Source: Candidatus Rifleibacteriota bacterium (lineage in GTDB: Bacteria > Muiribacteriota > Ozemobacteria > Ozemobacterales > Ozemobacteraceae). Taken from it: DNA of 64,000 nt. Positions 27,763 through 37,115 of this stretch are shown one piece after another. How positions within the stretch are numbered: the first letter of the stretch is position 1; each line of letters starts with the position of its first letter. The stretch covers positions 47,825-111,824 of the forward strand of contig CAJOND010000011.1 of the NCBI GenBank assembly GCA_905236675.1, in the 5' to 3' direction. Below the pieces are notes generated by a model. The model searched no databases. It saw only the letters and a list, made by a program, of their open reading frames with translations, and had not been told where the DNA came from. A program made the position numbers and the translations under genes.

Positions 27763-28294
27763 ATTCGATTTCATTAGCTTTTCTTTTTTCAGCTTCTTTA
27801 GATTCTATGTAAAAAGATTTAATACGACCAGGCCTATAAATTCTCTGTCTTATTAATTCTTCATCACTTGGCTCTTCATCTTCTGCTATATTATTAGTAA
27901 TACTTGCAGTTGTTTCAGAAGCAAGCCTATTCACTGCTTCAATTATATTTGTTGCTGTTGCCAGTTCTGGAACATCTTTTAATGATTGAATAGAAGAACT
28001 TGATTTATTTTCTTGAATACTAACAGTATCACTGCCTGTTTCTTTACTCGTCTTGGTGGCTTTTTTACGTAACTCAGAAAAATCTGGAAGTTTTGGTTTG
28101 AAACCTTTGCCTCTTTTGGATTCTAAAGTCGTAATCTTACCTGTTTCAGGATCTTTAGGACCATCAAATTCAGAAAAAGATGATTTTTTTTCAAATTTTA
28201 CATCATCCATCCATTTAGGAAATTTATTTTGAGCCAGAACCAATGAATTAGCAACAAAAAACAATATAATAAGAAAATAATAATGAATCTTCAT
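27761..28294 (-). CDS. Small secreted protein, unknown function
   Basis: A 177-residue product with a signal peptide (residues 1-~22, FLIILFFVANSLVLAQ) and a mature part that is charged, Ser/Thr/Lys-rich and probably mostly disordered (KFEKKSSFSEFDGPKDPE; then a Ser-rich stretch; then Ala/Thr-rich, ending in a Lys/Glu-rich tail). No domain recognised. An AGGTGA site stands upstream of ATG 28294. It faces the ATPase operon and shares a terminator with it. Confidence 0.6.
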   Translation of the reverse strand: MKIHYYFLIILFFVANSLVLAQNKFPKWMDDVKFEKKSSFSEFDGPKDPETGKITTLESKRGKGFKPKLPDFSELRKKATKTSKETGSDTVSIQENKSSSSIQSLKDVPELATATNIIEAVNRLASETTASITNNIAEDEEPSDEELIRQRIYRPGRIKSFYIESKEAEKRKANEIE

Positions 28295-28553
28295 AAAGAA
28301 TCACCTATTAATATAGCAAATGATATAAATCAAACTTTCACTAAATATAACATACTTTGGTATGGTTCTAAATGCAATACAACAACAATAAAAACCAAAG
28401 AAGCGTAGCTTCTAAAAACTAAACTAATTTAATGGTATAAGGCACAGGGCCGTCCTAAAGCCCTCTTCCCTTCTCCCTCATCTCTCTTCCCTCAAAGAAA
28501 GAACGAAAAATTCTTTCTTAAATAAAAATTTGAAAAAATAAAGAGGATTATAT
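28295..28553. repeat. Intergenic region with short pyrimidine-rich repeats
   Basis: Holds an ACAATAAAAAC...GAAGCGTAGCTTCTAAAAAC block (28381-28423) whose near copy is at 58460-58490, and a pyrimidine run CCCTCTTCCCTTCTCCCTC (28461-28479) of the same type as 46440-46480. No gene seen. Confidence 0.5.
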
Positions 28554-31500
28554 ATGAAACAAAAGTTACTATTTTTTGTTCTTTCTTTGGCGGCGATAGC
28601 CGCAATCATTGGTTGTCACTGTGGTGGTCACGCACCATACATAAATCTTCGAGAAGAAGGAGATAGGCAAATCATCACTATTGAACGTGAAGTTGGCGAA
28701 AATGGCAGATTTGCTGATATTATATTCCCCTCTGGTGCGATAATTAAGTGCACATCTGACCACACAATGAAAAAAGGCACAAAAGTTAGTGTGACAGAAA
28801 GAAAAACAACTAACAATGCCGGTTTTGCTGATGAAACCCCGGCTTATATATATGATATAACGGCTAAATTGTTCACTGGAGACGCATTGAACGGAGTATT
28901 CTCTGTAAACACTCTTGAAAAACCTCTTTCTGTGACTCTTCCAAATAATAGCAATACAGGTTTGTGCTATCTTGGAACAAGAGCTAGTGAAACCGACCCC
29001 TGGCGTTATGCTCTTGCAACAGAAAGCGGCCAAGCAAATGCAAGATTTATAAGACTTTCATCCTCTACAATTAAAACTCCGACCTTTGAACTTTACAGGT
29101 TGGGTATTCAGTCTGCTTTATTTGTCTTCAACAAGAGTGAAAATAAAGCAGAAGTTGATGCTGTCGAAATTTCCTCTGAAAATGTTGCTAAGAAAGATGA
29201 CAAATATGCTGACAAGCTTATTGTTAAAATGGTTGTAGAAGGAGAAGACCTCAGCTATTTAAGTTCTGAAAACCTTGTTGCAAGAATTACTTATAGAACA
29301 AATACCCCTAAGGGCGCTGATTTAGATTTTATTTACAATAAGATAGACAGAGATGACAAAGCTGTTTCTGGCAAACAGGAACATTCTTTTGAAATCAATA
29401 ACTTAATGCAGGGTATCATTGTTGGGAATAAAATGGATATAAGTTTTGTTCTTTATATTCACGACATCAGCTTAGAAGATTTTCCGACCACTTTCTTAAT
29501 AGAATTCTATTCTGCAAGTTTTAACGAAAAAATTCTGCCATTCTGCTATACGCAGGTTTTCAATTTTGAAATCCAAGAACAAGAACCCCCAAGCCCGCCT
29601 ACACCAACTGAAACCTATACTATAACCATAGACCTTAACGGCGGAATTCTTGATAAAACAACAATAGAATATACTGCAGAAACAGAAAGTTTTGATCTTC
29701 CAACACCAACCAAAGAAGGTTATGAATTTTTAGGTTGGACTGGTTCAGAAACTACCGTTCCTCTAACACCTATGACCATAAAACAAGGCTCAACTGGTAA
29801 CAAAACTTTTACCGCTAATTGGAGCTTAATAGACTATAGCATAACCTATAACAATGTTTCTGGTTGCACATTTGCTACTGCTAACCCGACAAACTATAAC
29901 ATTGAGTCTGATGAGATTACTCTTTCCAACCCGACCAAAGCTAACGACACCTTCACTGGCTGGACTTATGAAGGCCAGACAACACCTCAGTTAGAAGTAA
30001 AAATACCAAAAGGTTCTACAGGAGATAAAATCTTCAATGCTAACTGGAAAAAATACGCTGTTGTTAGCTTAAAGTCTGTTGCTACCGACTTTCCTATAGA
30101 TGGTCAGATTCAATTGGAATTCGATAAAGATATTGCTTGGCAAGACTCTTTCAAGGACTGCATAACAATCACCCCAATTACACCAAACATACCAACCATA
30201 ACCATCAACTCATGTTCTTACAGCAATAAGATACTAACGCTGACTCTTTCAGAAAATCTCAAATATAACTCTCAATATCAAATTGCTGTTGCTGGAATTG
30301 AAAATGTTTGTGACAATAATATGACTTTCACGACTGTCGCTTGGGCTGTGACACCGCAAATTTCCAGCCAAACAAGCGATATAACTAAGGTTAATGGGGT
30401 TGACAGACTTGTTTTACAACCCACTTTCACTATTGATTATGGAAAGAAAGTGCTGAACCAGACAGCTGCTAAGAATAATATCAAATTTAATGATGCTGCT
30501 CTGCCTAATTCATGTAATATTGTTTTTGATGAAGATGGGAAAATTGCAACACTGACTTTTACAGCTAATCTTAATGTATTCTCAGATTACTCTCTTAGCT
30601 TAGAAGGGTTTGTCGATGATGACAATGCTACTATAAACGCTCAAAATTTGAGTTTCAAGACTGTTCCACCTGAAGACATAACTGGCGAAGGCACTTTAAG
30701 CAGTCCTTACCTGATTTATACTCAGGCTCATCTTAACAAGCTTAGGGATAATGCTTACCTAAAGACTGGTAAGTATTTTAAGCAGATGGATAACATTGTT
30801 ATGACTGGCGACTGGACTCCTATAGGTTCAGATTTTTACCCGTTCAGCGGTTTTTATGATGGGAATAATCTTAAAATCACTGGTTTAACTATTCAAACTG
30901 GCAATGATTACGCTGGTTTATTTTCTGTTATAGGTTCTAGTAGCAAATCTAAAATAGAAAATCTGAAACTAGAAAATGTTAATATAAATGGTAAGAATTA
31001 TGTTGGTGCTCTGAGTGGTTATATAAATAATGCAGATATTACCAATATTCATGTTATAGGAGAAAAAATAAGCATCATAGGTGATTATCAATATATAGGC
31101 GGTCTGGCTGGGGAATGCAGAGGTGTTAATATTGCTAGTTGTTCTGTTGATTCACCCAATGGATTAGTATATGGTGGAGATACAGGGTTCGATATTGGTG
31201 GTTTGATTGGTTTAACTACTACTTCTAAAAGCACTATTTCAGGTTCTTTTGTTTCTGTTAAAATTCAAGGGAATACATATGTCGGTGGTTTGGTTGGGAA
31301 TATGGAATATTGTGATGTTAAAAACTCCTATTCTGATTCAAACTTAACTGTCTTAGGAGTTAATTCAAGCGATATTGGCGGTCTTATTGGTTATATGAAT
31401 AATGATTATTCCTCATTTAATAACTGCTATGCAAAAATGGCCTATGGTTCAGGGTCAGATAGTTACGGATGTTGTCTTGTTGGATATATAGATTCAAATC

Positions 31501-31751
31501 CTTTTGAAAATAGTATTAATAATTTTGCATGGAGGAGTGAACTTCCTATTAATAGTACGAAAATTTTGTATGTATTTGGGGACGAAATGAGTCCAGAAGA
31601 TGGGAAAGACTCAACTAGAAACAACTATTTCTCCAATGGCTACCCCTCTGAAGATTTAACTGGAGCCAATTGGATGGCTTGGAACTCCGAAGTATGGGAT
31701 AACCAAACTCCTGGCAGTTGGCCGAAACTGAAGTGGCAGTCAGGAAACTGA
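28554..31751 (+). CDS. Large surface lipoprotein with InlB-type repeats, Ig-like domains and GLUG repeats
   Basis: The N-terminus is a lipoprotein signal peptide with lipobox IIGC (Cys21). Of the 1065 residues, ~352-425 and ~428-500 are two InlB B-type repeats (ITIDLNGG ... PTPTKEGYEFLGWTG ... FTANW; second ending FNANWKK). Two Ig-like (Big_5-type) domains follow at ~502-705 (QLEFDKDIAW ... YQIAVAG). From ~706 to the end are GLUG-type beta repeats (YAGLFSVIG, YVGALSGY, YIGGLAGE, YVGGLVGN, DIGGLIGY) as in adhesins. It is likely a surface-exposed adhesin or glycan-binding protein. AAAGAGGA precedes the ATG. A 20-bp tandem duplication covers the stop codon. Confidence 0.85.
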   Translation: MKQKLLFFVLSLAAIAAIIGCHCGGHAPYINLREEGDRQIITIEREVGENGRFADIIFPSGAIIKCTSDHTMKKGTKVSVTERKTTNNAGFADETPAYIYDITAKLFTGDALNGVFSVNTLEKPLSVTLPNNSNTGLCYLGTRASETDPWRYALATESGQANARFIRLSSSTIKTPTFELYRLGIQSALFVFNKSENKAEVDAVEISSENVAKKDDKYADKLIVKMVVEGEDLSYLSSENLVARITYRTNTPKGADLDFIYNKIDRDDKAVSGKQEHSFEINNLMQGIIVGNKMDISFVLYIHDISLEDFPTTFLIEFYSASFNEKILPFCYTQVFNFEIQEQEPPSPPTPTETYTITIDLNGGILDKTTIEYTAETESFDLPTPTKEGYEFLGWTGSETTVPLTPMTIKQGSTGNKTFTANWSLIDYSITYNNVSGCTFATANPTNYNIESDEITLSNPTKANDTFTGWTYEGQTTPQLEVKIPKGSTGDKIFNANWKKYAVVSLKSVATDFPIDGQIQLEFDKDIAWQDSFKDCITITPITPNIPTITINSCSYSNKILTLTLSENLKYNSQYQIAVAGIENVCDNNMTFTTVAWAVTPQISSQTSDITKVNGVDRLVLQPTFTIDYGKKVLNQTAAKNNIKFNDAALPNSCNIVFDEDGKIATLTFTANLNVFSDYSLSLEGFVDDDNATINAQNLSFKTVPPEDITGEGTLSSPYLIYTQAHLNKLRDNAYLKTGKYFKQMDNIVMTGDWTPIGSDFYPFSGFYDGNNLKITGLTIQTGNDYAGLFSVIGSSSKSKIENLKLENVNINGKNYVGALSGYINNADITNIHVIGEKISIIGDYQYIGGLAGECRGVNIASCSVDSPNGLVYGGDTGFDIGGLIGLTTTSKSTISGSFVSVKIQGNTYVGGLVGNMEYCDVKNSYSDSNLTVLGVNSSDIGGLIGYMNNDYSSFNNCYAKMAYGSGSDSYGCCLVGYIDSNPFENSINNFAWRSELPINSTKILYVFGDEMSPEDGKDSTRNNYFSNGYPSEDLTGANWMAWNSEVWDNQTPGSWPKLKWQSGN

Positions 31752-31770
31752 AGTGGCAGTCAGGAAACTG
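31724..31770. repeat. 20-bp tandem duplication over the stop codon
   Basis: The 20-base unit starting GAAACTGAAGTGG is present at 31724-31743 and 31744-31763, with a third partial copy to 31770. The stop TGA (31749-31751) lies in the second unit. Confidence 0.9.
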
Positions 31771-31801
31771 AGAATTGAGAGGGAAAGCTTTGCTTTGCTA
31801 G

Positions 31802-31836
31802 AAAAAACGCCTGAATTAATTCAGGCGTTTTTTTTT
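31802..31836 (+). terminator. Terminator of the lipoprotein gene
   Basis: AAAAACGCCTGAATT / AATTCAGGCGTTTTT perfect stem with long T-run. Confidence 0.9.
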
Positions 31837-31860
31837 ATCTAACTACAATAAAAACTAAAT

Positions 31861-31956
31861 AAATTCCAAACTCTTGTCGAAGATAAAGATATGACTGACG
31901 CTATCATTCAGTATGCTGAATGGGAAACTGTCTATCAAATTTCGTTTTCTTTTTGA
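31861..31956 (+). pseudogene. Remnant of a flgL-like hook-filament junction gene (3' end)
   Basis: The stretch reads in one frame for 31 codons without a start: TLVEDKDMTDAIIQYAEWE, then TVYQ and a short altered end to TGA. The pattern D-DM-AI--------VYQ is that of the C-terminal helix of FlgL (and FlgK), and flgL commonly stands directly upstream of fliW-csrA, exactly its position here. The usual last residues are missing and a stop lies 30 bases before the left end, so only a scrap is left. The call rests on motif and synteny, not on an alignment. Confidence 0.45.
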
Positions 31957-31967
31957 AACGAAATTGA
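31938..31967. other. Inverted repeat at the end of the flgL-like remnant
   Basis: AATTTCGTTT / AAACGAAATT with a T-rich loop; may act as a weak terminator or mRNA hairpin upstream of fliW. The same ACGAAATT motif forms the terminator at 44864-44897. Confidence 0.4.
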
Positions 31968-32017
31968 TGCAGACATCTTAGTTAGATTTTCTATGATGTA
32001 AGGAAGAATGAGGATTT

Positions 32018-32512
32018 ATGAAGATTTCTACCTCAAGGTTTGGAACAATTGACGTAAGCGAAGAAGAAATAGTCCGCTTTGAAGAAGGTCTATTAGGTTT
32101 CGGAGATTATCACAGGTATGTGATTCTCAACGCTTCTGAAAAGAATTCTCCTTTCAGGTGGCTACAATGCTTAGATGATGGCAATCTTGCATTTGTCATT
32201 ATTGAACCTCTGAATTTCATGTTTGAATATGATATAGAAATTTCAGATTCTGATCAGGAATTTGTAGGACTTACCAGAGGTGAGGATGCAATTCTTTATG
32301 CAATTGTTTCTATTCCAGCAAATCCTCAAAACATGACAGCAAATTTACAAGGACCGCTGCTTATAAATGTGGTTAACCGCAAGGGAAGACAGATTATATC
32401 CAGCAATCCTAAACATCAAATAAAGACGAAGATTTTGGACGAAATGCAGATTCGGGCTAGGAAGCTTCAAGAGCTGAATAAGTCTTTAAACCCTAAAGAA
32501 AAGGGGGAATAA
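32018..32512 (+). CDS. fliW: Flagellar assembly factor FliW
   Basis: A 164-residue protein with the FliW pattern throughout: [20 protein letters not shown] near the start, [25 protein letters not shown] and the end of the domain [17 protein letters not shown]. FliW binds either cytoplasmic flagellin or CsrA; when flagellin is exported, freed FliW sequesters CsrA and flagellin translation resumes (shown in Bacillus subtilis). Its location five bases before csrA and upstream of a flagellin gene is the conserved arrangement. Confidence 0.94.
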   Translation: MKISTSRFGTIDVSEEEIVRFEEGLLGFGDYHRYVILNASEKNSPFRWLQCLDDGNLAFVIIEPLNFMFEYDIEISDSDQEFVGLTRGEDAILYAIVSIPANPQNMTANLQGPLLINVVNRKGRQIISSNPKHQIKTKILDEMQIRARKLQELNKSLNPKEKGE

Positions 32513-32517
32513 AGCAA

Positions 32518-32790
32518 ATGCTCGTATTAACCCGAAAAATCAACGAAAAGATTGTAATTGGCGATGATATCGAGATTGTTTTGGTTGATATAACCAAAGA
32601 TCAAGTGAAAATCGGTATAAACGCCCCTAGAAATGTTAAGGTACACCGTTGGGAAGTTTACGAAGAAATTCAAAAAGAAAATAGAGAAGCGGCTCAAATG
32701 CCAAGTTTGGATCCATTAGCAAACTTACCGATGGATTTCTTAAAAAATTTAGGAAAAAAAGATATTGTAGTAAAAAAACGCAAAAAATGA
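32518..32790 (+). CDS. csrA: Carbon storage regulator CsrA with C-terminal extension
   Basis: Residues 1-~60 are a standard CsrA ([20 protein letters not shown], then [12 protein letters not shown], with the RNA-contacting Leu4, Arg6 and the GxxAP--V-V-R segment). The dimer binds GGA motifs in mRNA leaders and blocks translation. At 90 residues it is longer than the usual 60-75; the extra C-terminal part (Pro/Leu-rich then [11 protein letters not shown]) is unlike most members. AAAGGGGGAA precedes ATG. Its likely targets are the flagellin leaders described below. Confidence 0.94.
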   Translation: MLVLTRKINEKIVIGDDIEIVLVDITKDQVKIGINAPRNVKVHRWEVYEEIQKENREAAQMPSLDPLANLPMDFLKNLGKKDIVVKKRKK

Positions 32791-32842
32791 AGCTTTTTGT
32801 AGATTTTTGCTAATAATTGGTCATATCTGTCGGAAATCAGGT

Positions 32843-32871
32843 TAAGAGTAGAGATAATTATTTTCCGATAG
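32843..32871 (+). promoter_or_regulatory. Possible sigma-28-like promoter of the 894-aa flagellin
   Basis: TAAG at 32843-32846 and TCCGATAG at 32864-32871 resemble TAAA-N15-GCCGATAA, but the spacing is 17. Confidence 0.3.
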
Positions 32872-32883
32872 GAAAGATATACG

Positions 32884-32923
32884 GGGGATAAGGCGATTAA
32901 GCTTAGAAGGATTCAACATCCCC
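32884..32923 (+). promoter_or_regulatory. Leader hairpin with GGA motifs, candidate CsrA site
   Basis: GGGGAT (32884-32889) pairs with ATCCCC (32918-32923); inside lies GAAGGATTC (32906-32914), a mini-hairpin with GGA in its loop. A further GGA is in the Shine-Dalgarno ATGGAGG (32935-32941). Confidence 0.45.
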
Positions 32924-32948
32924 TAACATAATTCATGGAGGCAAACCA

Positions 32949-35633
32949 ATGAGTCTACGTATTAACTCTAATGTTACTGCAATGACCGCTCATGGTAATC
33001 TGGTAACTAACGATTCCAGATTGTCTACTTCAATTGAAAAGCTGTCATCAGGGCTTAGAATCAATCGTGCCGCAGACGATGCTGCTGGTCTTACCATTTC
33101 AGAAAAATTAAAGACCCAGATCCGCGGTATAGCTCGTGCACAACAGAATGTTCAGGATGGTATCAGTCTCATCCAGACAGCAGAAGGTGCACTTAACGAA
33201 ACACACAGTATGTTACAGCGTATGCGTGAACTGGCTATTCAGTCAGGCAACGATACTCTCACCACTACTGACCGTCTCGAAATCCAAAAAGAAATCGCTC
33301 AGCTCAAGGAAGATATTGACCGTATCGCTAACGATACTGAATACAATACTAAAAAACTCCTTGACGGCACTGGAACCGCTGCTATTTCAACCAGCGACCC
33401 AGCTAATCTTACTGGTATCGCTTGCGGTACTGTACTAACATTTTCAGACTTTTCCGTAACCGTTATGGTAAAACAGGAAGTTATTCCTGGTATTGGTTAC
33501 AAAAGCTATGACGGTGTTGCTGAAGTTCAGCGCTCTGCTATATTCACAACTGTAGACGGTGAAATAGCAAGCTCATCTACTACACTTCAGTCTATTGCGA
33601 ACTTTTATGACGCAGAAGGCAATTTCATTCTTGACCTTCCACAAACCCTTTATCTCCAAGGCGACAACCATCAAGGCACCTGTACTGTAAGTAAAGATCT
33701 CACTCTTGCTCAGTTAACTGAACGCATTGAAGCTATGGCTACTGCTGACCAGCTTGACAAAGGCTTGCACTTCGAAGGTTCTACTGCAAAATTAGAACTT
33801 TCTGGCGACAACAATGGTCAGATTACTGTAGTTTCTGGTAGAACCGGAGAAGTTGGCAGAATCAATTTCACTGGTAGTGAAGATCTTGTAAAAGCTCTTG
33901 GTTTTGAAGATGTAATCAAAGCAGAAGACCCTGTTTATTCTGTTGCTGTTACAAACCTTGGTGTTGAATATGGCGCTCGCAAGACTTTGACTACACAGGT
34001 TTCAGGTAATCGTGCTTCCGGTCTTATCGAAGGCATCGACCTTTTCTATGAACCTCCGCAGTCTGCAAAGGTAACCACTCAGGAATCTTACGTTGGCGTT
34101 GAAATTAAAAACGATATTACTTTTGATATTAACGATTCTGTAGACTCTGCTTTTGGCGGTCTTGGAGCTCCTGTAACAATTACTGTTCCTGCGGGTAATT
34201 ATAGTATGGAACAGGTAGCCGAAATGGTTAATGCTCAGATTATTGATGCTTACGGTGGAAATACTCCATTGATAACCTGTTCTATTAACGACCATTATTC
34301 AATTCAATTCACTTCAGTTAATACAGGTTCTGCTGGTTGGGTAAGTATTCAGAATACTACTCCTGCTGGAACAAACGAACTTGGTCTTACAAATGGTACT
34401 TATCATGGCACTGGCGGCGGTTCTGCCTACTATGTAGCAGACTTAGCCAACAATGGTTTGATTCAGGACTGGGATTATGCATCTAATAATGTTCAGTTTA
34501 AAATCGAAGATATGCATGGCAATTCTGTTGATATAACTCTTGATCAGGATTACACTTTGTTAACTGCTCAGGATATAGCTAATGACATCAATTCTCAGAT
34601 AGGTACAAATTCTGCACCAAGTTCTATGTCGGTTAAAGCAGAAGTTATAAATGGTGTTCTTTCATTCCGTTCTACAGAAACCGGTTATAATTCAGGTTTT
34701 TCACTAACCGATACTGCTAATCTCAATAAACTTCAGATGAGTGAAGGGCAATATTACAATGGTGTTGACGGCAATGTTGCCAACCAGGACTTTGCCTATA
34801 CTCAGTCAGCTTCTAGCTATGGTTTCACTGTAGCCGGAACTTCTCCGACAGATGATCTTGTGTTTACAATTGCAGACCTTGACGGCACTGCAATGCAGAT
34901 AACAATTCCCGCTGGTGATGCAGGTTACGAAATTGATCCTGCAACAGGAGGTTTAAATGCTGGTCCTAGCAGTGGTTCTTCCTTTGTATCTGCTACTTAT
35001 ATTGTTTCGGAAATTAATAAAGCAGCTAATGCTGCTGGCTGCAAAATACACGCAGAATTCGATACATTGAGTAAAAGAATTAAATTGGTTTCTGATGTAA
35101 CTGGTAAAGAAGGAAAGATTGTTATCACCGATAACAGCGAACCACCTAGCCAGAACAATCTCAGAACTGTATTTGATGTTGAGCAGGCCACTTACATGAA
35201 CGGTATAGGCCAGACTGCTTACACAATGCATGTTAAAGATACTTCAATCACTTTCCAGATTGGTCCAAACGAAGGTGCTACTGCTACATGTAATATCACT
35301 AGAATGGACGTTAGAGCTCTTGGAATTGAAGATCTTGACCTCACTACCAGAGAATCTGCCAATCGTGCAATAGGTATTGTAGATAACGCTTTGCAGATTG
35401 TTTCTTCAGAACGTGCAAAACTTGGCGCCATTCAGAACCGAATGGAATACACCAGCAATTCTCTTGCTGTAGCAAGTGAAAATATGACCAACGCTCAGTC
35501 TCGTATAGCTGATGTTGATATGGCTTCTGAAGTCATTGAAATGACATCCGCCCAAATCTTGCAGCAAGCAAGTAACGCTATGGTTGCTCAAGCTAATACT
35601 GCAGCACAGACTGTTCTCCAGCTATTGAGATAA
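32949..35633 (+). CDS. Giant flagellin (894 aa)
   Basis: Residues 1-~140 match the N-terminal D0/D1 of flagellin (SLRINSNVTAMTAHGNL, LSSGLRINRAADDAAGL, MRELAIQSGNDTLT) and the last ~95 match C-terminal D1/D0 (ALQIVSSERAKLGAIQNRME, then DMASEVIEMTSAQILQQ, ending VLQLLR). Between are ~660 residues of variable beta-rich domain, making it about three times the core length. It should form or share the extracellular filament. ATGGAGG precedes ATG. It follows fliW-csrA and carries candidate CsrA sites in its leader. It differs from the two minus-strand flagellins in the central region. Confidence 0.93.
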   Translation: MSLRINSNVTAMTAHGNLVTNDSRLSTSIEKLSSGLRINRAADDAAGLTISEKLKTQIRGIARAQQNVQDGISLIQTAEGALNETHSMLQRMRELAIQSGNDTLTTTDRLEIQKEIAQLKEDIDRIANDTEYNTKKLLDGTGTAAISTSDPANLTGIACGTVLTFSDFSVTVMVKQEVIPGIGYKSYDGVAEVQRSAIFTTVDGEIASSSTTLQSIANFYDAEGNFILDLPQTLYLQGDNHQGTCTVSKDLTLAQLTERIEAMATADQLDKGLHFEGSTAKLELSGDNNGQITVVSGRTGEVGRINFTGSEDLVKALGFEDVIKAEDPVYSVAVTNLGVEYGARKTLTTQVSGNRASGLIEGIDLFYEPPQSAKVTTQESYVGVEIKNDITFDINDSVDSAFGGLGAPVTITVPAGNYSMEQVAEMVNAQIIDAYGGNTPLITCSINDHYSIQFTSVNTGSAGWVSIQNTTPAGTNELGLTNGTYHGTGGGSAYYVADLANNGLIQDWDYASNNVQFKIEDMHGNSVDITLDQDYTLLTAQDIANDINSQIGTNSAPSSMSVKAEVINGVLSFRSTETGYNSGFSLTDTANLNKLQMSEGQYYNGVDGNVANQDFAYTQSASSYGFTVAGTSPTDDLVFTIADLDGTAMQITIPAGDAGYEIDPATGGLNAGPSSGSSFVSATYIVSEINKAANAAGCKIHAEFDTLSKRIKLVSDVTGKEGKIVITDNSEPPSQNNLRTVFDVEQATYMNGIGQTAYTMHVKDTSITFQIGPNEGATATCNITRMDVRALGIEDLDLTTRESANRAIGIVDNALQIVSSERAKLGAIQNRMEYTSNSLAVASENMTNAQSRIADVDMASEVIEMTSAQILQQASNAMVAQANTAAQTVLQLLR

Positions 35634-35712
35634 CAGCTAATCTTATGAAACTCATTAAACCGAATTGATCGTTAGCTTTTCGGTTTGACTCAAAAATTTA
35701 GGTTTGCATCCA

Positions 35713-35740
35713 GCCACCCGGGTAGGGTGGCATTTTTTTT
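35713..35740 (+). terminator. Terminator of the 894-aa flagellin
   Basis: GCCACCC-GGGTA-GGGTGGC and eight T's; a GC-rich strong hairpin fit for a highly expressed gene. Confidence 0.9.
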
Positions 35741-35886
35741 GCAAATTCATTAGTCTTTAAAAGAGTTATGGCAATCCATAAAAGATTTTAAATGCTTTTT
35801 CCATGTTAGCCCAAGCCAAAATATTGACTATTAGCAAAATTAATTGTAGGCTATAATAATTGTAGACTACTACTCAGAGGTTTTTA

Positions 35887-37104
35887 ATGAAGAAACTGAC
35901 TGCTATATTACTTTTGATCCTAACTATTTTATTTATAGGCATTATAATCTATTTTGCCAGAGAAACATCAGGTATAATGTTTCCCAAGAAACAATCTTCC
36001 GTCTCAGGTTATTCAACTGATAGTCAAAAAACAGAAGGAATTTTACCTAGTGGATGCATACCTTCCAAAGAAGCTTCAAAAAATCTCGACCCAAGTAAAG
36101 AGCCTCAACGTGAATTAGATGCATCAGAAAAATTTAAAAGATATTTAAATAGATTGATGTATAAGTTAGAAGATTTTTGGGAAGATTATTCTCTTCCAAT
36201 TATAGGTTTTTGTTTTGCTTATTTTCTACTGACAATCATTTTATCTATAATGACCATTGCTGATAAAAGCAAAAAACAAGTTCATTCAGACGAAGAATAC
36301 AAAGTATTAGACGAAAAACTTGCTCAGGTTCAAAATAAATTAGACGAAAGCAACAAATTCAATGAAGATTTAAAAACTAAGCTTGAAACTAACAAAGTTG
36401 ATTCTGAAAAAATTAGTCAGCTTCAACAAAGCCTTGATGAAAAAAATAAAGAACTAGAAGAAAACAAATCAAATCTTGAAAGCAAAATATCAGAATTTGA
36501 TAAGTTAAAAGCCGAAGCCGAAACAGTTAGCAGTAAAGCTGAAAACTTAGAAAAAGACAATAAAGGTATTCGACGTGAAGTCGACAAACTTAATTCCAAA
36601 CTAAAAGCTTCTGATTCAGAAAAAGATGAATTAAAAGCAAAAATCATCGAACTTGGAAAACAAATCGAAGAACAGAGTGAAGAATTAAAAGCTGCAGCTG
36701 CCAACGCTAAAGGTGGTAAAGAAGCTATTCCGCCAGCTGCTTACCAAATTCTCTATCTATTGCAGAAAGAAGGTCGTTTAATAGATCTTTTGAACGAAGA
36801 TATTTCTGGAATAGAAGATGAAGATTTAGGTGGTGCAGTTCGACCTGTTTTGGAAGGCTGTGCAAAACTTTTAAAAGACCGCCTTGTTGTTGAACCTGTT
36901 TTAAAGGAAGAAGAAGGCAGTGTTGTTACAGTCGATGAAGCTGACCCGGAAACAATAAAACTTTCTGGTACTGTTCCTGAATCTGGTCCTTACAAAGGCG
37001 AACTCATACATCATGGCTGGCGCCTCAAAGAATGTAACCTGCCAGAACTGGTAGATGGCTGGAAAGGTAACGTAATAGCACCAGCCGAAATAGAAATAAG
37101 TTAA
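35887..37104 (+). CDS. DUF2760-domain membrane protein with coiled coil
   Basis: Two N-terminal membrane helices (residues 4-~24 and ~105-122) flank a Pro/Ser/Lys-rich segment; residues ~138-275 are a long coiled coil (Lys/Glu/Leu/Ser heptads). The last ~130 residues match DUF2760: AYQILYLLQKEGRLIDLLNE, AVRPVLEGC, EEGSVVTV and GPYKGELIHHGWRL. DUF2760 proteins are known to be encoded directly before two divergent Hsp70 genes in various bacteria, as here (11 bases to the next gene). The function is unknown; the order suggests a membrane-bound partner of those chaperones. Confidence 0.8.
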   Translation: MKKLTAILLLILTILFIGIIIYFARETSGIMFPKKQSSVSGYSTDSQKTEGILPSGCIPSKEASKNLDPSKEPQRELDASEKFKRYLNRLMYKLEDFWEDYSLPIIGFCFAYFLLTIILSIMTIADKSKKQVHSDEEYKVLDEKLAQVQNKLDESNKFNEDLKTKLETNKVDSEKISQLQQSLDEKNKELEENKSNLESKISEFDKLKAEAETVSSKAENLEKDNKGIRREVDKLNSKLKASDSEKDELKAKIIELGKQIEEQSEELKAAAANAKGGKEAIPPAAYQILYLLQKEGRLIDLLNEDISGIEDEDLGGAVRPVLEGCAKLLKDRLVVEPVLKEEEGSVVTVDEADPETIKLSGTVPESGPYKGELIHHGWRLKECNLPELVDGWKGNVIAPAEIEIS

Positions 37105-37115
37105 GGAGTTTCCCC

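Noticed and set aside
35655..35690. AAACCGAA/TTCGGTTT hairpin as main flagellin terminator
   Set aside because: There is no T-run after it; the GC-rich hairpin at 35713-35740 is the better terminator.
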